Source of the DNA: Faecalibacterium sp. I3-3-33
Lineage (GTDB): Bacteria > Bacillota > Clostridia > Oscillospirales > Ruminococcaceae
Reading direction: 5' to 3'
Assembly (NCBI RefSeq): GCF_023347295.1
Contig: NZ_CP094469.1
Span: 2,046,001 to 2,110,000, forward strand
Length of the DNA: 64,000 bases
Shown: positions 51,005 to 59,317 of the stretch, piece after piece
Layout of the letters: each line of letters starts with the position of its first letter
Position numbering within the stretch: position 1 is the first letter of the stretch
The notes under the pieces: generated by a model
What the model was told of the DNA's origin: nothing
Seen by the model: only the letters and a program-made list of their open reading frames with translations
The model's database searches: none
Made by a program: the position numbers and the translations under genes

Positions 51005-52420
51005 TTACTCCAAGTGATATTCCTTAGCGGTTTCATCGTACATTTTGCGGTAGTTGGCCAGCATCTGCTCGTGGTGAAAGTACGCATCCACCCGTCTTTG
51101 GCCAATGCGCCCCATCTCTTCGCGCCGGGCACGGCTGGCGCACATTTTTTCCATTGCATCAGCCAATCCCTGACGGTACATAGGGGGCACGCAGTAGCCT
51201 GCAATGCCGAACGTATCCCCCGGGGCACCTTCCAGCAGTTCCCGGCAGCACCCCACCTCCGTAGTCACACAGGGACGGCGGGCTGCCATGGATTCCAGCA
51301 CAGAGAGCGGCTGTCCCTCCGAAATGCTGGTAAGGATAGTGAAGTCCAGCTTTTGCATATACTGCACCACATCCACACGGCCTGTGAAGATCAGATTTTT
51401 GAGCTGTAATTCCTCCACCAGTGCATAGCATTCTTTAGCATAATCCTCATCATCCACGCCGCCCATGATGTGGAGCCGCACATTGGGCACCCGGGAGGCC
51501 AGCTCAAAGAACGCATAGATCATGGTCTTGACGTCCTTGATAGGTGCCAGACGCACCACTGCGCCGATATCCACCCAGCCATCCTCCTGTTTGAGCGGGA
51601 TATTGCAGAACCGCTCGTACTGGACGCCGTTTGGGATCACGATGCACTTTTCAGCATTGCACCCCATTTCGATCTGCGTCCGGCGGGCATTATAGAACAA
51701 ACTGCTGACCCGGAACGCCCGCCGGTAGATCTCCTCAGAAAGCACATAGAAGAACCGGATCCATCGGCTCTTGAACGAGGGCACCACCCACTCTGCGCGG
51801 ATGATCTCCTCCTCACGTTCACGGGTATAGATGCCGTGTTCCGTAAGGAGCACCGGTGCATGGTTCAGACTGCCGCCCAGACAGGCCAGCAGACCGCCGT
51901 AGCCGGTGGAGATCGCATGGTAGACATCCGCTTTCGGCACCCGGCCCGTAAGCAGGTAGAGCACCGGCAGCAGCATCGAGCGCATGGTATGGAACGCATC
52001 CGCATAGGCCACATAGGGATACTCCTGCAGGCAGATATCGGTGAACAGCTCCATAAAATCCCGGCTCTGCAAAAAAGAGAGCGGGTGGACGCCTTTTTCC
52101 TGAAACAGACGGTACAGCACATCCCAATCCGGGCTGCCCAGCCGTACCAGTTCCCGCAGGGCGGTACGCTCGTCTGCGGTAAACAGGACCGGCTGCCGCT
52201 CCCCGTGGAGACGGAGGGCATCATCCAGAAAAACCTCCTCCACTTCTTTTACGTTGGGCGGCAGCTCATACACAAACTTTCCCCGGTCCTGTGCTTTGGC
52301 ACCGATGACCCAGAGGGAGAATTCCTGCCAAGGCATGGCCTGAATATAAGCGTGCATCCATGTGGATACGCCGCCGTGAACATAGGGATAAGATCCCTCC
52401 AGCACCAGACAGATGCGCAT
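51005..52420 (-). CDS. pelF: PelF, GT4 glycosyltransferase
   Basis: 471 residues; the ATG of MRICLVLEGSYPYVHGGVS is preferred over a GTG two codons upstream. GT-B fold: the N-terminal glycine loop in YVHGGVSTWMH, the nucleotide-sugar site with IGAVVRLAPIKDV and the E-x7-E motif in ISEGQPLSVLESMA. PelF is the cytoplasmic transferase that polymerises the Pel polymer from UDP-sugars. It lies between pelA and pelG as in Gram-positive pel operons. Confidence 0.94.
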   Translation of the reverse strand: MRICLVLEGSYPYVHGGVSTWMHAYIQAMPWQEFSLWVIGAKAQDRGKFVYELPPNVKEVEEVFLDDALRLHGERQPVLFTADERTALRELVRLGSPDWDVLYRLFQEKGVHPLSFLQSRDFMELFTDICLQEYPYVAYADAFHTMRSMLLPVLYLLTGRVPKADVYHAISTGYGGLLACLGGSLNHAPVLLTEHGIYTREREEEIIRAEWVVPSFKSRWIRFFYVLSEEIYRRAFRVSSLFYNARRTQIEMGCNAEKCIVIPNGVQYERFCNIPLKQEDGWVDIGAVVRLAPIKDVKTMIYAFFELASRVPNVRLHIMGGVDDEDYAKECYALVEELQLKNLIFTGRVDVVQYMQKLDFTILTSISEGQPLSVLESMAARRPCVTTEVGCCRELLEGAPGDTFGIAGYCVPPMYRQGLADAMEKMCASRARREEMGRIGQRRVDAYFHHEQMLANYRKMYDETAKEYHLE

Positions 52421-52422
52421 GG

Positions 52423-54288
52423 TCACGCCCCCTTCTTTTCAATGCGGACGGTGTCAGCATTGGCTTTGAGCAGATAAAGATTCCCGGTCAGACGGGTCAG
52501 TTCACCGCCCGTCACCTTGCCGGGTGTTCCCTCATTGGCACGAAAGAACAGCCATGCTTCATCCACAAAATTGCCAAGGTGCAGCGTCCACGCGGTATCG
52601 GTGCTGTCCAGCGTGACCGTCAGCTGTGCATACCGCTGAATGGCAGCAGAGCACTCGGTGCCGGTCTGCCTGCGCAGATCCGGTGCGGTGGCACTGAGCC
52701 ATTTGAGGTAATCTTCCAGGCCGCCCTTATAAGTTTCCCAGCCTTCTGCAGCACCACGGTCCACATCCAGCAGATCGTCCGGGTGCATGAAGTGGGTGCT
52801 GACGTAGTGCATATTCAACTCGCTCATCGCAGCCAGCCGCATATAGGTATCTCCCACCATACCGCCGGATACGATGCGGGGCTGCTCCACGACACCGTCG
52901 CTGGCCACACCGAATTCCTGCACATAGGGCAGGGATGTGCCCTCCTCCGCAAAGTAGGTGCTGGCAATGGTGCGGATCTGGGTCACCTTGCTGCCCAGCA
53001 CCTTCCGCCCGGCAGCGGAAAGGATGTTGGAGGGCGGCACATAGACGCTGCCCTCGGTGTTGGGCAGCAAGGTCTTTTGAAAACTGATAAGTTCGTTCAT
53101 TGCTGCCGCAATGGCATCCTCACTGGGCCACTGACGGTAGCTGTAAAGATCCTTGTAATCCGTATCGGGCAGTACCAACGGCTGATGGTTGTAGCCGTGG
53201 AAGCCCACTTCCCCGCCCTGTTGCAGCAGCAGGCTGCCAAAGTATCGGAACTGCTGGGTGTCCAGCTGACGCTCCGGCGCACTCTGGGTATCGTCCTCGT
53301 AGTTTTCGATCATGACACCGGTAAAACGGATAGAGTATTGCTGTGCAAGCTTTACGAGATCCGGCCACCAGACTTTGGAATAAAAGTCCGCAATGCTCAT
53401 CCTGTAATCCCTGCGGATATAAGTGCCATCGCCGCCGGGCACCGGAGACGGAAAATCATCCAGATAGAACACAGCGCCGTTGATCACCGGATAGGCCGCG
53501 GCATCGCACAGAAGGCTGTAGGAAGCCGCATAAATGCCCCGCAGCACCTTATCGTAAATGCCGATGTTGTCCACCACCACCCTGCCGGCACCGGACTTTG
53601 TGCCCCATACCAGCGGAACGCCTTCGTCCCCTGTGCTGGCATAGACGGTGGCTTCCTCCCGGAGACTGACACTGAGAGAGGATTCAAATGGGTCACTGAA
53701 CTCATACCGCTGCCCGCCGCCCAGCATAAACTCCTCTGTGGGAACAATGCTTTCTGCAGTCTTATACTCCCAGGAAGAGGACAGGACACCGAGTTCGGGT
53801 GAGATCACGTCAAAATATGTTGTTTTCTGGGGTGCCATGGCAAACAAAACGCTGCCGCCGTCCCGCACCCAGTTCATCAGGTCGATCAGGCGTTTGCCCA
53901 ACGGGTCCAGCTCACTCATGAGGACCACAACGGTTTTATACCGGTCAAATTCCGGGATCTCTGCAAGAGATGTTGTGTGCACATCCACAGCCTGCGTGCT
54001 CACTTTCATATCCAGCAGGATCTGATCGAACTGCTTTTTTGCAAGGTCTGTGCCTTCCTGCCCGGAATCGTAGAGCAGCAGGCAGGTGGCAGGCTGGCCG
54101 AACATGGCGATCTGTGCAGGCTTGACCTCTGTCCGGGGAAGATAATTGATCTTAAATTTTGTTGCCTCGTATTGAACACCGCTGCGCTCCGCAAACAGGA
54201 TAGCGGCCATCGCCACGAACACAGCCCAGATGATCAGCAGCTTTTGCCAGCGGAATGCCCGCAGCCAGGAAAAGATCTCCTTTATCAT
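52423..54288 (-). CDS. PelA deacetylase-type protein (DUF2194, membrane-anchored)
   Basis: 621 residues from MIKEIFSWLRAFRWQKL. One N-terminal helix (about 15-35) anchors it. A Rossmann-like domain (about 65-220) precedes a CE4-like deacetylase region with YLDDFPSPVPGG (metal/catalytic Asp), GEVGFHGYNHQPL (metal His pair) and YVPPSNILS, as in the deacetylase half of PelA. The glycoside hydrolase half of Gram-negative PelA is absent, which is the Gram-positive arrangement (PelA-DA). The protein would deacetylate the polymer outside the membrane. It overlaps pelE by four bases. Confidence 0.88.
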   Translation of the reverse strand: MIKEIFSWLRAFRWQKLLIIWAVFVAMAAILFAERSGVQYEATKFKINYLPRTEVKPAQIAMFGQPATCLLLYDSGQEGTDLAKKQFDQILLDMKVSTQAVDVHTTSLAEIPEFDRYKTVVVLMSELDPLGKRLIDLMNWVRDGGSVLFAMAPQKTTYFDVISPELGVLSSSWEYKTAESIVPTEEFMLGGGQRYEFSDPFESSLSVSLREEATVYASTGDEGVPLVWGTKSGAGRVVVDNIGIYDKVLRGIYAASYSLLCDAAAYPVINGAVFYLDDFPSPVPGGDGTYIRRDYRMSIADFYSKVWWPDLVKLAQQYSIRFTGVMIENYEDDTQSAPERQLDTQQFRYFGSLLLQQGGEVGFHGYNHQPLVLPDTDYKDLYSYRQWPSEDAIAAAMNELISFQKTLLPNTEGSVYVPPSNILSAAGRKVLGSKVTQIRTIASTYFAEEGTSLPYVQEFGVASDGVVEQPRIVSGGMVGDTYMRLAAMSELNMHYVSTHFMHPDDLLDVDRGAAEGWETYKGGLEDYLKWLSATAPDLRRQTGTECSAAIQRYAQLTVTLDSTDTAWTLHLGNFVDEAWLFFRANEGTPGKVTGGELTRLTGNLYLLKANADTVRIEKKGA

Positions 54289-55199
54289 TGCTGTTTCCCC
54301 TGCCAGAACCGCACGATCTCGCGGCCCTTTGCGCTGAGGTAGACCTCCTTTTCCTCGATTTGGCACAGTGTTTTTTGGATAGCCGCCCCATCGCGCAGCG
54401 CTGCTGCCAGCTGCAGGCGGAGCACCCACGGCGTCTCGCGCTGAGGCCAGCGCGCTGTAAGATCCTCCAGCGTTTTCTCTGCGCGGTCATACTCCGCAAG
54501 ACCGAGCTGAACATCTGCCAGCCTGCACTCCAGCGTACAGCTGCGGCGTCCGCCAAGGCTTTCCATCCGCTTTTTCAACAGCTGCTCCAGCTGGTGGCGT
54601 TGGATCTCTGCGGCTCTGCCCTGTACAAAGCCGTCTTTTAGGTAGCCTTCCAGATAATCGCAGTATTCTTCCAGCACAGCAGCATCGTCCGGGGCAGCGG
54701 CATAGCGCTGCTCCAGCTTTTGCAATTTCAGGTCTGCCTCTTTGGTGATCTGTGACAATGCCGTGGAAGCGTAATGCACCACTTCGCTGTCGTTGTCCAT
54801 ACGGGCCTGCTGAAGCAGGTCGTAATAACCTGCGGGATCATCCGTCAGCACCGAGAGGATAAGCTTCCGCTTTTGCGCAGGGCTGTTGACCAGCAACGCT
54901 TCCTCCAGCGGAACGACCGTATCCTCGCCTTCGTTTTCCATCACAAGGATGTTTTTGTGTATTTCTTCATTGATGCGCAGTTTTTCCAATGTCTGTTCCC
55001 GCAGGCACCCGCCTGTAAGGCGATTGGAAGTGTGGAGCAGCAGCACGCACAGGGGCCCCCACAGCGGCACAAGAAGCATCACCGGGATAAAATATCCCTC
55101 CACCTCCAGTGCCCGGGTCCGGGCCAGCAGCCAAAGGCCCCCGCATACGGCCAGATGCACCGCCAGCAGTACAAGCCCAAGCCAGAACCCGTTACGCAT
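54285..55199 (-). CDS. pelE: PelE-like membrane protein with TPR-type repeats
   Basis: 304 residues: two transmembrane helices (about 6-26 and 35-58), then helical repeats (KRKLILSVLTDDPAGYYDLL, EVVHYASTALSQITKEADL, ECRLADVQLGLAEYDRAEK) of TPR type. PelE bridges PelD and the other inner-membrane components of the Pel synthase. Sequence identity among PelE proteins is low, so the call leans on length, topology and position. It overlaps pelD by eight bases. Confidence 0.82.
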   Translation of the reverse strand: MRNGFWLGLVLLAVHLAVCGGLWLLARTRALEVEGYFIPVMLLVPLWGPLCVLLLHTSNRLTGGCLREQTLEKLRINEEIHKNILVMENEGEDTVVPLEEALLVNSPAQKRKLILSVLTDDPAGYYDLLQQARMDNDSEVVHYASTALSQITKEADLKLQKLEQRYAAAPDDAAVLEEYCDYLEGYLKDGFVQGRAAEIQRHQLEQLLKKRMESLGGRRSCTLECRLADVQLGLAEYDRAEKTLEDLTARWPQRETPWVLRLQLAAALRDGAAIQKTLCQIEEKEVYLSAKGREIVRFWQGKQQ

Positions 55200-57312
55200 G
55201 CGGTACCTCCTGTTTTGCAGTGTCGATCAGCCGCAGCTGCTCATCCAGCGGCACCGCAGTGACACAAAGGCCTTTTTCCCCCAAGCGCCGGGTCAGCAGC
55301 GGCAGATCTTCTTCATCGGCCTGATTCATCAGCAAGTAAACGGTATTGTCTGTTCCAACGCCTGCTGCATCGGTACTGCGGATGGAGCGCTCCACCCGCT
55401 CATTGAGTTCGGCCCGGTCTTTAAATTCCCCCGTCACCCGCAGCAGCAGATGATGCGCCATTTTATCTTCCTGCAGGGTGCAGGCTGTAGCCAGCTGCTC
55501 CGCAAACACCGCCGGGCGCAGCAGGCAGGTGCCGGGCAGATACCAGTTTTCCCGCACAGCACTTTCGTACGCAAAGGCACGCACCAGTGCTGTTTCCACC
55601 AGTCCGCAGAGGATGCGGAACAGGTTCTGGTAATACAGGGTCATCTGCTCCTCACCGGCAGTATACAGCCCGATCAGTACCACAAGGCTGCCGTTCTGCC
55701 GCACACCCGCAGCATACATCGGACGCCCGGGGAGGAAGCCGCGATTCACCCACAGCCCTTCCTGTTCGATGGCGCGGAGCACATCCAACCACTGCTCCAC
55801 CTCCAGCGAGTGCGCCGGCTCCGGCGTCATTCCGGCACTGGCAGCGGTAAGGCGGGCAAACCCATGGTTCTTTTCCATCCGGTAGATGGTGAGACTGTGG
55901 TTTTCCAGCACGTCCTCCATCACCTGCACCGTCTTGCGGTAGATCTCCTGCGGCTGCAGCATATCCAGCTGCTGGGTCACAGCATAGATCTTGCCAAAGC
56001 TGTCCCGGCGTCCCAGAATCTGGCGGCGGAACATCTGTTTATCCTCCAACGTATCCTGATACAGTTTCCGGGTAAATTCTAGCCGCTTATACAGCAGATT
56101 ATTTTCTTCCTGCACGAAACGGGCGGTCTCTGTATTACGCAGCTGCACATAGCCGCAGGACGCTCCCACCACAAAATATACAATGAACGCTAACCAGTTG
56201 GCAGGCTCATAAAACAACAGCATCAGGGTGGTACCCTGCCGCAGATAGCCCGCTGCCAGAGAAACAGACGCCAGCACAGCGGACAACACACCTGCATTGA
56301 GACCGTAGACCGTGCCGACCAGCACAACGAACATAAGCCGGAAATCGATCATCTGGAACTGTGCGTCCGTGCCTGTAATACGCACCAGCAGTTCCGTGAC
56401 GAACCACGCGGCAGCGATCTCTATCAGCTGCAGCAGGCGCGGGCTCTGGCGGATCTTATCCACCGTTTTGCGTATAAAACTTTTTTTCTCCGCCTGCCGG
56501 GCGCACCACATATTATAGATCGTTGGCAGATCGTCCAGAAGGCTGTACCGCTGGAACCAGCCGTACCTGCGGCGGACAGTATTATCCGCTGCGGGATAGG
56601 TCTGGATGGTATCGGTGCCGTACAGCACCTTCAGTCCGGGCTGCAGCTTTTGCAGCGCCTCGCCCAGCTGACCCTGTGTGCTCCCAAAAACATCCGGCAG
56701 TGTAAAGCGCTCCGGTTCCGGCGTCCATGTATCGAATACCCGGGCAACGAGATCTGCCAACTCTTCTGCGCAGAGCGCCAGCAGCGGCTGCGCGGCCTGC
56801 TCATCCATTTGAACAGTCCCTGCAGATATCTGCTCGAACAACCGTGCAAACTGCTCCGCACCGCTGGCCGAGACGGCATACAGATAGGGCAGGCGGAACA
56901 CCTTGACCTGAAGTTTGCTGGTCTTGGCGTAATGGAAGCAAAGTTCCTCCGCTGCATTGGCCAGCAACGTTTTGCCGGAGGACGGCGTCAATGCAGCCTC
57001 CGGCCCCGAGAGGTACAACAGCTCCACCTCCCGCTCACGGCAGGATTGCAGTACCCGGCGCAGGCGGTCCAGTTCACCTTCCTGTTCACCGTGTGGCAGC
57101 AGATATTCAGAAAAATAGACAACCCGATCAAACTGGTAGGTTTCCGAAAGCTGATCCAGCAGCTGCTTGCTTTCCAGCATCACTGTCTTGATCCGGGTGT
57201 CCAGCAGCGCTTCCCCTTTTGCGTGGGTAGTCAACACATGATCATCCGGGAATGCCGTCTCGATCCACTCCTGCGTCAGGAATGCTGTAAAACCTGTGAG
57301 TAAAATCTCCAT
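55192..57312 (-). CDS. pelD: PelD-like c-di-GMP receptor with N-terminal SDR domain
   Basis: 706 residues. Residues 1-245 resemble an extended short-chain dehydrogenase/epimerase (ILLTGFTAFL start, VVYFSEYLLP, LPYLYAVSAS), though the G-x-x-G-x-x-G cofactor loop is degenerate. Four transmembrane segments (about 295-400), a helix, a GAF domain (about 440-580) and a degenerate GGDEF domain (about 585-706) follow. GGDEF is replaced by GTDNT, but RSTD (645-648) stands in the place of the R-x-x-D I-site that binds c-di-GMP. Bacillus cereus PelD has the same N-terminal SDR addition. First gene of the nine-gene operon; no good ribosome binding site is visible. Confidence 0.88.
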   Translation of the reverse strand: MEILLTGFTAFLTQEWIETAFPDDHVLTTHAKGEALLDTRIKTVMLESKQLLDQLSETYQFDRVVYFSEYLLPHGEQEGELDRLRRVLQSCREREVELLYLSGPEAALTPSSGKTLLANAAEELCFHYAKTSKLQVKVFRLPYLYAVSASGAEQFARLFEQISAGTVQMDEQAAQPLLALCAEELADLVARVFDTWTPEPERFTLPDVFGSTQGQLGEALQKLQPGLKVLYGTDTIQTYPAADNTVRRRYGWFQRYSLLDDLPTIYNMWCARQAEKKSFIRKTVDKIRQSPRLLQLIEIAAAWFVTELLVRITGTDAQFQMIDFRLMFVVLVGTVYGLNAGVLSAVLASVSLAAGYLRQGTTLMLLFYEPANWLAFIVYFVVGASCGYVQLRNTETARFVQEENNLLYKRLEFTRKLYQDTLEDKQMFRRQILGRRDSFGKIYAVTQQLDMLQPQEIYRKTVQVMEDVLENHSLTIYRMEKNHGFARLTAASAGMTPEPAHSLEVEQWLDVLRAIEQEGLWVNRGFLPGRPMYAAGVRQNGSLVVLIGLYTAGEEQMTLYYQNLFRILCGLVETALVRAFAYESAVRENWYLPGTCLLRPAVFAEQLATACTLQEDKMAHHLLLRVTGEFKDRAELNERVERSIRSTDAAGVGTDNTVYLLMNQADEEDLPLLTRRLGEKGLCVTAVPLDEQLRLIDTAKQEVPHA

Positions 57313-57398
57313 TGCATTTACCGTTGCTGCCCGTCCGTCCTTTTTCCAGTATCCGGCGGGTGCATACTTTTTCTTTAAGGGAAACAGTCTTTTATAAT

Positions 57399-57431
57399 AG
57401 TGATAATATCACTCTTTGCATAAAATAACAA
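57399..57431 (-). promoter_or_regulatory. Promoter of the Pel-like operon with a palindromic operator over the -10 box
   Basis: On the minus strand TTGTTA (57431-57426), a 17-base spacer and TATTAT (57408-57403). The palindrome AGTGATAATATCACT (57399-57413) covers the -10 box, so a bound protein would block transcription. The regulator is not identified. Confidence 0.65.
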
Positions 57432-57520
57432 TAGTGGGTTATTACACTTCCGCACTGCGCCCGCAGGTCGGTCATGGTCGCACCGTTTTTGCAGAAAATA
57501 CTTTACTACAATCAAGCGCT

Positions 57521-57832
57521 TCACCTTGCCGTCTCCAGCGGCTTCAGCGCGCTTTTGCGGTATTGCAAAGGGCTTTGCCCGGTGGCTTTTGCAAACCGGG
57601 TGGAAAAATTGCTGGCGTCCCCAAAGCCAACTTCCTGTGCGATCTCGTTGACGCTGTGGTCGGTAAGGACCAGTAATTCCTTCTCGCCGCTGGGGGTGTG
57701 CAGCAGCTTGCCCGCAAAGGCTTCCTGCTCCCGGAGGGGCACGGTGTTCATGCCGTTGATGGGCAGGGTATTCGGCTGGGTCTTTACGCCGTGCCAGCCG
57801 GAAAGTTTCCCTTCCAACCGGGCATCGTACAC
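57521..57832 (-). pseudogene. Remnant of an AraC-family regulator
   Basis: The last 55 codons read ELLVLTDHSVNEIAQEVGFG followed by DASNFSTRFAKATGQSPLQYR, the second helix-turn-helix of an AraC protein with its usual ending. The first helix-turn-helix and ligand domain are missing; the 50 residues in front (MYDARLEGKLSGWHGVK...) do not belong to the family as far as I recognise. It is a fragment fused by deletion. Confidence 0.7.
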
Positions 57833-57982
57833 TTCGCCCTGCTGCTGCCTCTGCCAAGATGTTTAGGCATTCTCGGAGATTTTGAAAGAGATTTCGTTAT
57901 TGGAGCCTCCCCTGCGGCATAAAAGATGCAAAACGATTTCTGCATCGAAAAAATTCACCCCTGCAAACTTATCGGTTTCTGC

Positions 57983-58159
57983 TTGACAACGCCCTGCGGG
58001 AGTGCTATTTCAATCCCACGGATTTGTTTTGTCTAACCATTTGAAGGGTTTTACCCTGCATTTTTTTGCGTCAGTTGTTAGGCAGTGCTAACCATCTGAT
58101 TTAGCAAAATACAGCACAAAACGGCAAGGTCGCTTGGCAGCAGGCGGCCTTGCCGTTTT
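57983..58159 (+). other. Orphan promoter-operator-terminator cassette (relic or small RNA)
   Basis: TTGACA (57983-57988), 17 bases, TATTTC (58006-58011); a leader containing CTAACCAT and a perfect GTTAG-GCAGTG-CTAAC (58077-58092); then a strong hairpin (AAAACGGCAAGGTCGC / GCGGCCTTGCCGTTTT, 58118-58159). Promoter, leader and terminator match those of the Tp47-like gene at 37880-39417, but no gene lies between. A transcript of about 140 bases is predicted. The rest of 57833-58237 has no gene. Confidence 0.6.
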
Positions 58160-58164
58160 ATAGT

Positions 58165-58214
58165 ATCCCCCACCGGCTTAACGGCATTGGTTTGAGTGGT
58201 CACACACCAAAATC
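58165..58214 (+). repeat. Direct repeat, right copy, flanking the Pel-like operon
   Basis: ATCCCCCACCGGCTT, then 14 bases, then GAGTGGTCACACACCAAAA. It matches the left copy at 44841-44879 apart from the 14-base insertion and two substitutions. Confidence 0.6.
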
Positions 58215-58237
58215 AAATCCAGGAGGGGCATTTTCCC

Positions 58238-59317
58238 TCACGCCGTGATCAGCGCCATGAGGTAGAATTCTGTGGGAGCTTTATCCTCTGTGGGCAGAAT
58301 GGTGATCTCCACGGTATGGGTCTTCTGCTCTCCATGGTGGAGGACGGGCTGTAAATACAGGCAATCGCCCCAATCCTCATCGAAGTTGCCGTCCAATAGA
58401 ACAGGGTGGGCGGTGTCGCCGTCCAGCACCAGCTGTGCCCGCAGCGCCGGGCGGCGGATGGTCTTGCGGTACTGCACTGCAATGCAGGAGGCGTCCACCT
58501 CAAAGGTGATTTTGTCGCCGGGCTTCTGGCCTACCCAGCCGTTTTTCCAGTGGTCCAGATGCCCCAGCTTTTCCTCCGGGTCTGCCCGGAAACCTTCCAG
58601 CTTGGGGGAGAGCTCCCGGATGGTCAGCCGCCGGGCGTTCTCGTAGGCGTTGGCGGTGAGCGGTGCCGGGAAGGCAGGCTCCTGCTCCGGTTCTTCCCGG
58701 TGGGCGTTGACTGCCTCCAGCAGCTTGATGATCTCCCCTGCCACCAGACCGTGGCCGTAATCGTTGGGGTGCAGCCCATCGGGGCTGAGCAGAGTGCGGC
58801 TGGCATACTTACCGGCACGCAGATCCTTGTAAATGCTGTCCCGGATGCTGACGTGGGGCACACCGTAGTGGTCGCCCACGGCGTTGTGCTCGTCCTGTGC
58901 CGTCTCGCCGGTATCGTAATAAATGTTGTTCAGCAGCACCACCGCCGGGTGAGAGGGCCATGCCAGCAGCTTGCGGACAACACCCTCGTAAGTCTCCTGC
59001 CGGAAGGGGACGTCCAGATCGTTGACGCTGAAATCCACTACCACAAAATCCGGCTGGTACATCAGCACATCGGTCACGGCACGGGCAACGCCATAGTGGG
59101 AGCTGGTGCCGCCGATGCCGCCGTTGACGTAGTGGAACTTCGACTGCGGAAAGGTATCCACGAACCACTGGTACACCCGGAAAGCGTAGGCATTACCGGG
59201 CTGGGTGGAAAGGCTGCCCTGGGTGATGGAACCTCCCAGAAAGCCGATGGTCAGTTCCTGCCCTGCCGCGGCACGGCGGAACAGTTCTTTCAAGCGAGCA
59301 AAATTGGACGTATTCAT
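58238..59317 (-). CDS. SGNH-type carbohydrate esterase, CE17-like (mannan O-acetylesterase)
   Basis: 359 residues, no signal peptide, so cytoplasmic. The catalytic serine is in GFLGGSITQG (about residue 30), block III in DFSVNDLD, and the Asp/His pair in SPDGLHPNDYGHG. A C-terminal beta-sandwich (about 235-359) resembles the carbohydrate-binding part of CE17 enzymes. CE17 removes 2-O-acetyl groups from mannooligosaccharides in gut Firmicutes. The gene overlaps the GH113 gene by four bases, which supports that substrate. GGAGGAG precedes the GH113-side start. Confidence 0.82.
   Translation of the reverse strand: MNTSNFARLKELFRRAAAGQELTIGFLGGSITQGSLSTQPGNAYAFRVYQWFVDTFPQSKFHYVNGGIGGTSSHYGVARAVTDVLMYQPDFVVVDFSVNDLDVPFRQETYEGVVRKLLAWPSHPAVVLLNNIYYDTGETAQDEHNAVGDHYGVPHVSIRDSIYKDLRAGKYASRTLLSPDGLHPNDYGHGLVAGEIIKLLEAVNAHREEPEQEPAFPAPLTANAYENARRLTIRELSPKLEGFRADPEEKLGHLDHWKNGWVGQKPGDKITFEVDASCIAVQYRKTIRRPALRAQLVLDGDTAHPVLLDGNFDEDWGDCLYLQPVLHHGEQKTHTVEITILPTEDKAPTEFYLMALITA

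Noticed and set aside
44841..58214. The direct repeats as attachment sites of an integrated element
   Set aside because: No integrase, recombinase or relaxase gene lies between or beside them, and the copies are imperfect. Kept only as a finding about cluster history.
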